From Pelagophyceae sp. CCMP2097 (taxonomy: Eukaryota; Sar; Pelagophyceae), in contig MU657184.1 in NCBI GenBank assembly GCA_026770575.1, forward strand, positions 307,922 through 331,239: a DNA stretch of 23,318 nucleotides, read 5' to 3'. Both the position numbers and the translations under genes were made by a program. The notes under the pieces were generated by a model. That model saw only the letters and a program-made list of their open reading frames with translations, was not told the origin of the DNA and searched no databases. Below, one piece after another: positions 9,483 to 17,694 of the stretch (position 1 is the stretch's first letter; every line of letters begins with the position of its first letter).

Positions 9483-10324
9483 ATGATGTACGAGACGTGC
9501 CTCGATTTCGCCCGGGGCCGCTGCACGCGCGGCGATTCCTGTCGCTACTCCCACGATGGCGGGCGGACGGGCGGTGGGCGGTCGATGGGCTGCTACGAGT
9601 GCGGCGCCCCGGGTCATTTCGGCCGAGACTGCCCGGTGCGACTGTTTACCGCCACGCGCGTCGCGCCGCCTGACGCGTGCGCAGGTCCGCTTCGCAAACG
9701 ACGGGCGCATGGGGCCCACGCACGCCCCGATGCATGTGAGCAAGTCGCGCGACGAGGAAAGCTCGTACTACCGTGCGTGCCTCGCAAAGCGTGCGTCGCG
9801 ACGACAAACCCGGACGACGTACTAGGGCGCTCCCGCTCGCGGGGCCGCCGCTCGGAGCGCCGCGACTCGGAGCGCCGCCGCGACGATTCTGACGACGGCC
9901 GATGCCGCCGCCGCTCGCCGTGAGGCGCTCGTCGCAACTCTCGTGTCCGTACGCTTGACGACCCGACCTAGGAGCTCCGAGAGCGACCGGAGCCGGCACC
10001 GATCCAAGTCGTCGAAGAAGGAGAAGGAGAAGGAGAAGAAGGAGAAGAAGAAGGGGAAGACGCACGCGTTGCCAGAGTCCCGTGAGAAGTCAGACTCAGT
10101 CTCCGAGTCCAGCGACGACCGGCGCCGGCGCCGGCGCCGCAAGACGTGCGCTCCTCGTCCCCCGTGCGACGCCCCTGCGACGCGCCTATAGGAGCGGCTC
10201 GGACGACTCGGACCGCGAGTACGGCGAACGCCGCGCAAAGACCGGCGACCTCGCGCAAAACGGCGACCGCGCAAAGACCGGCGGCCGCGGCCGCGAAAAT
10301 GGCAGCGACCGCAGTAGCGATTGA
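9483..10324 (+). CDS. CCCH + CCHC zinc-finger protein with RS-rich tail, probable splicing/RNA factor
   Basis: Five exons (9483-9635, 9685-9772, 9826-9919, 9972-10145, 10192-10324) join to 213 residues. Residues about 5-24 form a textbook C-x7-C-x5-C-x3-H finger (CLDFARGRCTRGDSCRYSH). Residues about 38-51 form a C-x2-C-x4-H-x4-C knuckle (CYECGAPGHFGRDC). The rest is low-complexity: alternating Arg/Ser and Arg/Asp/Glu (RRSRSRGRRSERRDSERRRDD), a Lys/Glu block (KKEKEKEKKEKKKGK), then Ser/Asp/Arg-rich repeats to the stop. This matches SR-type RNA-binding proteins acting in nuclear pre-mRNA processing, but the order CCCH-CCHC-RS does not point me to one named orthologue. Introns have GTGCGA, GTGCGT, GTGAGG and GTGCGC donors (46-53 bp), each phased so that the RS pattern continues. 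The context gives no further clue. Confidence 0.85.
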
Positions 10325-10726
10325 GGCTCTCGTCAGATCGCCCTCGGCCCCCTTGGACTCCAGAGGACTCGAGAGGACGCCGAAGCGCTGAGGCGGGGCA
10401 CTGAAATGATAAACATGGACTTGGAAAGCCTTCTTCTTCTGCTATGCACTCTATAGCGCCTCGTATCAGCACTTGAAAACATCACGTCTCATGCATGCCG
10501 TGGCCAGACGCAACCACGCTGCTAGAATTTGTTCCGAGTCGATTTTGGAATTCTTGAATTCGAAATTTAAACTGTTTCGTTTCGTTTTTAGCGAATCCGT
10601 CACCCAAAAAAAAGGCCTTTGCGTCGGGCCGCTCGCGGAGGCGTGCACCGGCGGCGCGGCGCGTCGAGGCCTCGACCGTGTGCGCCCCGGGCTTACCTTG
10701 GCGATTCGCCGGAAAGAGGTGGAACG
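10325..10726 (+). promoter_or_regulatory. Intergenic region with AT-rich block upstream of SFT2
   Basis: 402 bp between the zinc-finger gene and SFT2, both rightward, with no supported gene. Bases about 10525-10610 are strongly AT-rich, with GAATTC twice (GGAATTCTTGAATTC), then AAATTTAAAC and a run of eight A at the start of AAAAAAAAGGCCTTTGCGTC. The AAAGGCCTTT palindrome recurs elsewhere in the window. Likely promoter of SFT2; inferred from position and composition. Confidence 0.45.
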
Positions 10727-11648
10727 ATGCCGTTTGACTATTCGATCTTGGGACTAACAGAGAAGAAGGCCGCGCCGGCGCCGGCGGCGAACCCGTTCGT
10801 CTTTGCGCCCAAGCCCGCGGCGGCGAAGCACAACTTCTTCGCGCCGGTGACAAAGGCGCCCACGAGTAATCCGCTCTTCGACTCGGTCACGAACGTCACC
10901 TCGTCTGTCGGCCGATCGTCAAGGTCCTTCGCCTCGCGCACCGGCCTCGTCGTGCGTTTTCTGCACCGGCCTCGTCGTGTGTCCCACGCGCCTGACGAAA
11001 CCTTTAGGAACCGCCTCCGCCTACGACGGAGGAGCAGGTCTGCTCGCTTTGTCCAACCATGACGTTCAAGCAGCGCCTCATCGCGGTCATCACGTGCTGC
11101 GTCTTGGGCTACGTCCTCGAGATCGCCGGGTCGCTGACGTTGCTGGGGGGGGCGTCGCCGAAGAACTTGCGCACGTTTGCGGTTTTGTACGTCCTCGGCA
11201 ACGTCGTCGCCATCATGGCCACCATCTTCTGGGTCGGGCCAAAGTTCATGTGCAAGCAAATGGTGCGTGTGCTTCTGTGTGCTTGCTTGCTTCTAATCCA
11301 CCCTGGGTGGGGCTTTCCACCGGTGCTTATGTGTTAACGGCCCTCGTAGTTCAAACGGTCTCGGCGCTGCGCGGCGGTGTTTTACCTTTTCATGCTCGTG
11401 ACTGTCATCGTCCTCGCCTGCCTCAAGGTCCACGTCCTCATCGTCCTCACCGCACTGGCGAGTCGCCTCGCCGCCGCGTCAATCGCTGAGCCGGAACATA
11501 GGTCGTCGAGATCTTTTCCGCTGTATGGTACTCTGCCTCATATCTCCCAAAAGGCCGATGGCTCATCCTCCAGTGCTGCAAAATGTCCTGCTTCAAGCCC
11601 TGCCCCGAGATCCTCGCCCCCGTCGAACGGTCGCTGCCCATCATCTGA
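10727..11648 (+). CDS. SFT2 family vesicle-transport membrane protein
   Basis: Tetraspanning Golgi/endosome protein related to yeast Sft2 and human SFT2D1-3, implicated in retrograde fusion with the Golgi. Exons 10727-10951, 11008-11262, 11350-11457 and 11502-11648 join to 244 residues. The N-terminal about 85 residues are hydrophilic and Ala/Pro-rich. The family signature follows: LCPTMTFKQRL, membrane segment 1 (VITCCVLGYVLEIAGSL), segment 2 (TFAVLYVLGNVVAIMATIFWVG), the FKRSRRCAAVFYLFML start of segment 3, and segment 4 running into WYSASYLPKGRW. A Cys-rich tail (CCKMSCFKPC) ends it. Introns 1 and 2 use GTGCGT. Intron 3 (11458-11501, 44 bp) needs a GCGAGT donor to give TALVVEIFSAVWYS with normal family spacing. 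Intron 1 carries a 16-17 bp direct repeat spanning the donor. Convergent with the next gene; 112 bp separate the two stop codons. Confidence 0.93.
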
Positions 11649-11760
11649 CGGCCCGCCGATTAGAATTTTATTGTCTCCAGACGCGAGCACCTGGAGTCCC
11701 GGCCATACCTGTAGAGTCACTCGAGCAAAACTGATTCGTCTTTCGAGGGCCTTGCCGGTG

Positions 11761-13553
11761 TCAGGAGATCTCGTAGCCCTCGTGCTCGGCTGCGACGGTG
11801 ACGGGGCCCTTGCCCTCGACTGCAAAAGGCAGGCCCTTAAAATAGCACCCGCCTGCGCGCGTTTGGAAGTGCGGCTGCGACAGCGGGAACAGCTTGAACT
11901 TGTCGCACTGGCCCGGCGAGGCGCACTCGTTGTTCAGGCCGGCAAACGTGACACGGTCGCCCGGAACCGATCCCGGCGGAGGGTCGATGAAAACGACGTT
12001 GGTATGGTCCGGCGAGTTTGCGCAGAGGACCTAGTTCCGCCATCCGGGACGGCTGCGACGGGGACGTCCGCGCTCCGTCGCCCGTCGTCGGCGCGCAGCT
12101 CCGCGTCTTGCACCCGCCGCGTCTTGCACCCGCCGCGTCTTGCACCCGCCGCGTCTTGCACCCGCCGCGTCTTGCACCCGCCGCGTCTTGCACCCGCGTT
12201 GATCCGACCGCTCACGACTTTCATGATTCTGACGGTCCGGGTTTTCCAGCCAACGGCGCGGCGTTTCGCCATGCCCTGCGACGCAAAGCCGCCGAGCTTC
12301 TTGGACTTCAAATTCGCGATGATGACGACGAGGCGGTCCTGCGTCCATTTTGTGGCCAATGTCGCATACCGGCCCATCGGGGCGCACCTCGAGGTCCTCA
12401 GCCTTGTAGAAGGCGCGGAGGCCCGATGCGATTTCGCGCACGCCGCCGTGGTCCAGGCCACAGTCGATTTTTTCGCAGAAGAGCTTTGCCGATTCTGGAT
12501 GCGGCCAGACTTGCACGATGCGCCCGACGATCAAAGCGAGGCGCGACGCGGCCGTGTCGGCCGCGTCGCCGTAGTCGACGACGGGAACGTCGGCCGGCTT
12601 GTTGCCGCCCTTTTTTTTCGGCGCTTCCCTTTCTTTCAGAGGCTTGGGCGCGTCCTTCTTCAGAGACTCCTTGGGCGCGTCCTTCTTCAGAGACTCCTTC
12701 GGCGGCCCATCCTTTGGCGGCAACGCCTTCGAGTCGGCCGGCGCCGCGCCTTGGTCTGCCTGGGTCGCTGAAAGGTCACCTTTGGGTCGCGGGTCGGAGA
12801 CGTCTAAAACCAGCGGCGAAAAGTGCTTTTGAAAGTCGGCAGAGGAAGACCCGAGCTTGAGCTCCGGGTGCCCGCCGCCCATCCAGAGGAAGGCCTCCTC
12901 GGATGCCTGCGCAAAGGGCTCGAATATTCGCAAAGGCGGACGCCCGGACGCACCGCCTGCGCCAGGACGACTGGAACCCTCGAGTCGAGCATGCCAAAAG
13001 GCGTGACCGCGTTGTGCTGGAAGCCGGCGAGGTTCTCGAGGGCGGCCTCGTCGGCGACGCGGAAGTTGAACTGCGATTTTGCCTCGCCAGTCCTCGCCGC
13101 GAGCGCGGCCTTCATCTTGTTAGCAGAGAAGAGAGCCGCGTACTGGACGACCACCAAGTAATGTTGGGCGTTGTTCGACGCGTAAACATCGCCGCCCTTG
13201 AAGGCCTTGTTCTCGACGAGCATGGTTTTACACATTTGCGCAGCTGGGCACCGCAGTTGCGCCGCGCGGTCCACCATCGACTTCGAATAGTACGCCTCGT
13301 CCACCCACCGCGACCGCGCGCTCGCCAGGCGGAACGCGTCGGCCACGGCGCGCCGCGCGGCGGCGTCGCCGCGCCGCGCCTCTAGCTGGGACACACGCGC
13401 GCCCAGGGCCGCGAGCTGCGCAAGGACCGCCGTGTCGCCGGCCGCGACCGGGGCCCCGCCGCCCGGCGGCGCCGCGGCCGGGGCCCCGGGTGGCGCCTCG
13501 CCACAGGCGACCAGCCCGTAGATCAGAGCGTGCGGGTCCAGGCGCGCCTCCAT
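11761..13553 (-). CDS. YbaK-type aminoacyl-tRNA deacylase fused to an EMAPII/Arc1p tRNA-binding domain
   Basis: Four exons (12954-13553, 12388-12906, 12270-12338, 11761-12030) join to 485 residues. Residues 1-55 are Ala/Pro/Gly-rich; about 45-75 could be a short coiled coil. Residues about 60-245 resemble YbaK/ProX trans-editing domains: CKTMLVENKAF, HYLVVVQYAALFSANKMKAAL, the FRVADEAALENLAGFQHNAVTPFGML block, VPVVLAQA and FLWMGGGHPELKLG. Residues about 250-305 are a Lys/Pro linker with KESLKKDAP duplicated. Residues about 310-485 are an EMAPII domain: LIVGRIVQVWPHPESAKLF, DRLVVIIANLKSKKLGG, SQGMVLCANSPD, PPGSVPGDRVTF and the C-terminal GLPFAVEGKGPVTV. The product probably clears mischarged tRNA while held on tRNA or on a multi-synthetase complex. 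Intron 3 is GC-AG, fixed by the invariant SQGM/VLC junction. Start: ATG 13553 preferred over an in-frame upstream ATG at 13655. Confidence 0.92.
12031..12269 (-). other. GC-AG intron of 239 bp containing a minisatellite
   Basis: The exon before it ends with the codons for SQGM and the exon after begins with VLC, an invariant EMAPII junction, so both ends are fixed to the base. On the coding strand the intron starts GCGAAACG and ends GGAACTAG. The boundary strings ATGGCGAAAC and ATGGCGGAAC at its two ends differ by one base, like a target-site duplication. It is the longest intron found here. Confidence 0.88.
12105..12198. repeat. Minisatellite, 16-bp unit, about six copies
   Basis: GTCTTGCACCCGCCGC repeats perfectly at 12105, 12121, 12137, 12153 and 12169, with a sixth copy at 12185 truncated to 14 bases. 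It lies wholly inside the GC-AG intron of the YbaK-EMAPII gene. The period is not a multiple of three, as expected for non-coding sequence. Confidence 0.95.
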
Positions 13554-14039
13554 GCCGACAGCCGTGACCCTCTGGCAAATGAATAAAACTTCCGAGTCGC
13601 CGAAGATGATTTTAGATGATTTTCGGCGAAAGGAGATACGATCATCGTCGTGCACGGACCCGTCACAGTGACCGTCAGGGTCCCGACCCGAGGAGGTGAC
13701 CTCGCGACGGGCGTGTGTCGACCGGGACCTCCTTTCTCCACAACCAATTTAATGAGAAGCACGCTGGCACAACGGATCGCTGGCACAACGGATCGCCGCG
13801 GCGGAAACGCAAAGATGCGAGAACAGTCGCGCCCGGCCCTTCGTCCGGCGGCGTGGTGCGCGCCAGCTACGGCGCGGGGCCGGCACCGGCTTTGGGGTCT
13901 GCCCGCGCTCGCGCGACTCGACCGAATCTCGTGCGAGGTTCCCCACGAGGCAGGGCCGGCAGATCCTCCGAGTCGTAGACGAGGGGCGCACGGGACAGTT
14001 CGCGCACCTCGACGGCGACGGCGTTGGCACGTTGCATTT
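13554..14039. other. Intergenic region with a 16-bp tandem duplication
   Basis: 486 bp between the RNB gene stop and the start of the YbaK-EMAPII gene, both leftward. It should hold the promoter of the latter. GCTGGCACAACGGATC occurs twice in direct tandem at 13763-13778 and 13779-13794. Near 13580-13640 it is AT-richer, with TGATTTTAGATGATTTTCGG repeating TGATTTT. I see no gene. Confidence 0.5.
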
Positions 14040-16250
14040 TCACGTTAGGATTTTACTGGCGACGCAGTCGCCGTCCCGCGTCGTGGTCACCTCGAGCTCT
14101 TGGCCGATTCGGAGCTGGAGGCCGTTGGTGTTGACGTCGACGATGGCCCCGAGGTCCAAGAGCAGGAGGAGGAACTCGTCGTCGGACCTTCTTTTTCGGC
14201 CGAGGACGAGGGCTCTGAGCGGGTGGGCGTTGCGCTTGAGGAAGATGTTGACCCAGTAATTCTTGGCCAGCTTTTCAAAGTTGGGCGTGTTGGCCGCGCC
14301 GCTCGCCAAGACGCAGAGCTCCTTGGCGTCTGGGAAGGGCAGCGAATCGCCGCGGAGGAAGGCCTTCAACTGCGCGTGGAGGACCAAGTCGGCGTAGCGC
14401 CGGATGGGGGACGTGACTTGCACGTAGGCGTCGAGGCCCAAGCCAAAGTGCCGCTCCGGCGCCACGCAGAACGAAGAGCCGCGCAGGCCGCCGATGACGA
14501 GCCAGGCCGTACAAGGACCAGGCGGCGTCACGTCCAAGTCGTCGTCGTCGGGTTCGTCCGCTTTTTGGGCCCTGTACGGCATGGGAATTTCGTGCCAAGA
14601 CCCAAACCTCGCCGCCGCTTCGCCGGCGAGGATCATGAGCTCCGTCACCATGTTCCGCGCCGGGCCGCCGGCCTTGGCGTCGCCGGTGTCCACCTCGACG
14701 CGCCAGCCGTCCAACGCGTCTTCGTCGCGCACGCAGGTGACGTCGAGGTCGGGGAGGCCCACCCGGTCGTAGGATTCCATGGACCCTTGAGACGCGCGCA
14801 GGTCGAGCCGCTTCTGGGCCAGGTAGTCGAAGCGCCTCAGAGCTTCGAAGACGGCCCCGTCACCGTCCGGCGGGAAGCCGCCGAGCACGTCGTCGACTTG
14901 CGCGTACGTCAGCCGTTTCACGGACACGAGCGAAGGCGAAATCGTCACGCTCGGGCCGCCGTCCTCGTCCCGTAGAATCTCGCCCGTCGCCGCGTCGACG
15001 AGGATGCAAAACGACAGAGCGCACGACGTCTGCTGCGCGGCGAGAGATAAAGGCCCGGCGGCGAGCTGCAAAGGGAGCATGGGAATCGTGCCCGTCGGTA
15101 GGTAGAGCGAGTTCCGCCTTCGCTTCGCCTCTTCTCCGATTGCCGAGTCGAGTGCGACGTATCTCGTGGCGTCGGCGACATGGACGTAAATCCGCCACGT
15201 CTCGTCGTCGACGACTTGGGCGCTGACGGCGTCGTCGACTTCGTTCGTCGCCGCGGAATCGATGGCGTAAGCCGCTAAATGAGTCAGGTCCAAGCGCCGC
15301 GCAGCGTCGATGTCGAGGGGCGGCTCGGCGACGATTTGCAGAGCTTCTTCTTCCAAAGCGTCTGAAAAGATGGTGGGCGTCTTGGCCCGGATCAGCTCCA
15401 AATTCTCGTGCGAGTCCCAAATGCCGAGTCGCACCAACGCGTTTCGCGCCGCCTCGGAGGTGGCCTTGCACTCGATGACGCGCAGGAAGGCGACGGCGTC
15501 GTCGTCCGTCGCTTCGGCGACGTCTGCCCGCGCGGCGACGCCCGCGCGGCAGCCGAGGCGCTTGACGGCCTCCAAGCTCTTGCGCGTCGCCTCCGACTCC
15601 TTGGAGACGTCGAGTTCGACGCCGCCGTCCATGGCGGCGCGGAAGCGCTGGATCAACGCAGATGCTTCGAGGTCCGAGGCGGCCCTGCCGTTCGCCTCGG
15701 TCTGGAGCTGCAGCAAGAGCCGCTGCGCCTCGGCCGCCGACCGCGGCGCGAACCCGGCGCCGCCGGCACCGGGCTTGAAGCGCGCGCGTCCGGAGACGGA
15801 GCTGCTCAAGAGGACGTGCGTGGCGTAGAGCGCCTCGCAAGTGCTGTCGCCGGCGACCAACTCGCTCAGCTCGGCGAGACCAAGCGATTCACCCGACTCA
15901 GAGACGAGCTGCCAGACGTCGTCGAGCGTCGTGTCGCCCTCCGTCGAGCACTGCGCGATTATTACAGACGCCGCGTCGGCGAAGCTCTTCACGCCCGCGG
16001 CCGTATCGCACGAGCTCCCCTCGACGACGTGCTTGATTGCAGCCTTGAGCACAGAGTTTGTGCGACCGTCCGCGTCTATAACCTGCCACTTCTTGCCGTC
16101 CGTGGCCGTCACCGCGCCGAGCGAGTTTGTGTTGGTGTTCTTGGAGGAGAACTCCACCACGCGGCCGATGGACAGACCCTGCGCCTGCCCCGCCGCGAAA
16201 ACGAGGGCCAAGAGGCACGCCATCGCGCAGGGCGCTCCGACCGAACGCAA
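14040..16250 (-). CDS. RNB-domain 3'-5' exoribonuclease, organellar RNR1/RNase II type
   Basis: Hydrolytic exoribonuclease of the RNase II superfamily, closest in style to plant RNR1, which trims rRNA and other RNAs in organelles. A single uninterrupted frame of 736 codons, the only long intronless gene here. The start MRSVGAPCAMACLLALVFAAGQAQGLS is a signal peptide with probable cut before Leu, compatible with a heterokont plastid leader; an inner Met at 16223 is also possible. The RNB active site is around residues 328-342 (AYAIDSAATNEVDDAVS). Asp331, Asp339 and Asp340 match catalytic aspartates, and Glu337 sits where E. coli RNase II has Asp207. Further family blocks: YVHVADATRYV, RNMVTELMILAGEAAA, HFGLGLDAYVQVTSPIRRYADLVLH (residues 601-625). 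N-terminal about 300 residues have a weak helical domain and no clear cold-shock domain; the C-terminal S1-like part is short. The upstream region is shared with the EF-hand gene. Confidence 0.93.
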   Translation of the reverse strand: MRSVGAPCAMACLLALVFAAGQAQGLSIGRVVEFSSKNTNTNSLGAVTATDGKKWQVIDADGRTNSVLKAAIKHVVEGSSCDTAAGVKSFADAASVIIAQCSTEGDTTLDDVWQLVSESGESLGLAELSELVAGDSTCEALYATHVLLSSSVSGRARFKPGAGGAGFAPRSAAEAQRLLLQLQTEANGRAASDLEASALIQRFRAAMDGGVELDVSKESEATRKSLEAVKRLGCRAGVAARADVAEATDDDAVAFLRVIECKATSEAARNALVRLGIWDSHENLELIRAKTPTIFSDALEEEALQIVAEPPLDIDAARRLDLTHLAAYAIDSAATNEVDDAVSAQVVDDETWRIYVHVADATRYVALDSAIGEEAKRRRNSLYLPTGTIPMLPLQLAAGPLSLAAQQTSCALSFCILVDAATGEILRDEDGGPSVTISPSLVSVKRLTYAQVDDVLGGFPPDGDGAVFEALRRFDYLAQKRLDLRASQGSMESYDRVGLPDLDVTCVRDEDALDGWRVEVDTGDAKAGGPARNMVTELMILAGEAAARFGSWHEIPMPYRAQKADEPDDDDLDVTPPGPCTAWLVIGGLRGSSFCVAPERHFGLGLDAYVQVTSPIRRYADLVLHAQLKAFLRGDSLPFPDAKELCVLASGAANTPNFEKLAKNYWVNIFLKRNAHPLRALVLGRKRRSDDEFLLLLLDLGAIVDVNTNGLQLRIGQELEVTTTRDGDCVASKILT

Positions 16251-16613
16251 AGGGGCCAGACCACCGAGGCGGGCGGCGGGGCCGTCGGGGCCGTCGAGCT
16301 GTCCGTCGAGCTGGTCCGTCGACGTGTCGGCGGAGACTCGGACTCGGAAAAGGGGACCTCAAGTGCTCGCCAAACGCCGCTTTTTAGGCTTTGTAAACAT
16401 GTAGGAATTTTCCTAAATTTAAAGCTCCAGAGTCTCAGAGGTCCGGATAGGAATTCATAGGAATTCCTAGGAATTCCGAGTCCTAGTCCTTGCCAGTGAC
16501 TGGGGTTTCCGAAACGACGTTGGGTTTTTCGGCCAAACACCGGAAGCTGAAGGCGCGCGCCCGCGGTGTTGTCGTTCGCAGTCGCGGTCCCGCGGCCGTC
16601 GGCCTTTGCAGGA
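16251..16613. promoter_or_regulatory. Divergent promoter region with a TAGGAATT cluster
   Basis: 363 bp between the starts of the RNB gene (leftward) and the EF-hand gene (rightward). Bases 16380-16495 are AT-rich. They carry TAGGAATTTTCCTA at about 16402-16415, then, from 16447, TAGGAATTC repeated three times every ten to eleven bases, including the palindrome TAGGAATTCCTA at 16458-16469. The same palindrome occurs at 331-342. A CGGCCTTTGCAGG string precedes the EF-hand ATG. Function is unknown; clustering in a divergent promoter suggests a binding site. Confidence 0.5.
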
Positions 16614-17365
16614 ATGGGGTCGGCGCAGAGTGCGAGGAAGGAGGTCGACGAGAAGCAAGTTGTGATGCGTAAGCTCATCTCGGATTTCAACTATCTCGAC
16701 GTGGACCACGACGGCTGGGTCAGGCGCGTCGCGCCGTCCCCGGGAGCGGGCGCCGCCCCTCCTTCTGTGGAACGAGGGTGCCTGAGGAGCGGGCGCCGCG
16801 ACCCTCGCTTGGTGGCCCGAGGGCGCCGCGACTGCGTACCCTTGCTTTGTGGCCATGGAACGAGGGCGACACGACTTTGCGCCCGCGCAGCTTCAAGGAG
16901 CTGGAGGGCTACCACCGCGAGTTCGACACCGCCTACGACGCCGCCGCCGTCCACGCCGAGTTCGACCGCCTCGACAAGAACGGCGACGGTATCACTGTAT
17001 TCATTGAACGGTTGGAGAGACGACTACAAGTGCTGTATCGAGTCGTTGTTTCATTGTCAGGCTCGGTGCAGCTCATCGAGTACCTCGAGGCGCGGGGCGT
17101 CGACGTCGCCGGCCTCCGCGCCGCCGCGCTCGACGATCGGCGGCTCCGCGAGCTCCGCGCCGAGCGCGACGCGCTCGCCGGGACCATGGCCGTCGAAATC
17201 GTCCCGGATGGCTCCGAGTGCGCCGAAGTCGGCGTCAGCGCGGAAGCCTACGTCGCCGACGGCGTGGTCGCCGAGGCCACCGTCGAGTGCTTCGACGCCG
17301 TCGCAGTCGCGGACCAAGGCGACGGCGACGGCGCCGACGTCGCCGTCGCCGCCCTCGCGGTGTGA
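16614..17365 (+). CDS. Small EF-hand calcium-binding protein with predicted N-myristoylation
   Basis: Exons 16614-16723, 16891-16988 and 17061-17365 join to 170 residues. MGSAQSARKE at the N-terminus fits the N-myristoyl transferase rule (Gly2, Ser/Ala at 5-6), so membrane attachment is likely. Two EF-hand loops appear only after splicing: DVDHDGWVSFKE (about residues 29-40) and DKNGDGSVQLIE (about 65-76). Both have acidic or Asn ligands at 1, 3, 5 and Glu at 12. The remaining C-terminal about 95 residues are helical and then acidic and Gly/Asp-rich, with no further clear loop. Intron 1 (16724-16890, 167 bp) must be GC-AG with a GCGCGT donor; the overlapping GTCAGG donor breaks frame. Intron 2 (16989-17060, 72 bp, GTATCA) is a multiple of three without stops and would disrupt the second loop if retained. 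Likely a calcium sensor; partner unknown. Confidence 0.87.
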
Positions 17366-17694
17366 GCCCTCGGGAGACGCCGCGCGGCGGCACCCGCGGC
17401 GCTGCGACGTCGCCGCAAGGCGAAATTGGATAACTAACAAGCTTGGTACCATGGTCGAGGTCCCGCGGCCATTCCGAGGAGCCGCAAGCTCTTCTACGAG
17501 GATGTGGAGCGCATCACAAGAGGAAGAAGGACGAGCACTCTGCTGAGGCACCATTCCTTACACCTTTTGACCATAGGATTCCTACCAAGTGTCCGCCCGG
17601 ATTGAAGTTTTCGCTAAAAGGCCTTTGGCGAGGTCAAGTTGATCCTCGTGCGTGTGTGGAGCAGCCGTAGCGCGGCGTCGGCTCGGGCCCCGGC
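17366..17694. other. Intergenic region upstream of LeuRS, with clustered restriction-type palindromes
   Basis: 329 bp between the EF-hand and LeuRS genes, both rightward. It contains HindIII, KpnI and NcoI palindromes back to back (AAGCTT GGTACC ATGG, 17439-17454), an ACAAGTGT-containing AT-rich stretch, and GCTAAAAGGCCTTTGG at about 17614. The ATG at 17451 opens only a short frame without family similarity. No gene is called. Confidence 0.45.

Noticed and set aside
12105..12198. CRISPR-like array
   Set aside because: Units are contiguous with no spacers, and the array lies in a eukaryotic intron; it is a minisatellite.
11377..12771. 464-codon plus-strand frame joining the SFT2 end to antisense of the YbaK-EMAPII gene
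   Set aside because: It crosses an inferred SFT2 intron and reads the minisatellite as protein; both flanking genes are explained otherwise.
15408..16460. 350-codon plus-strand frame over the RNB gene
   Set aside because: Arg-rich antisense frame with no motif.
17451..17546. Small gene starting at the NcoI-like ATG
   Set aside because: Frame of about 30 codons with no similarity and no intron support.
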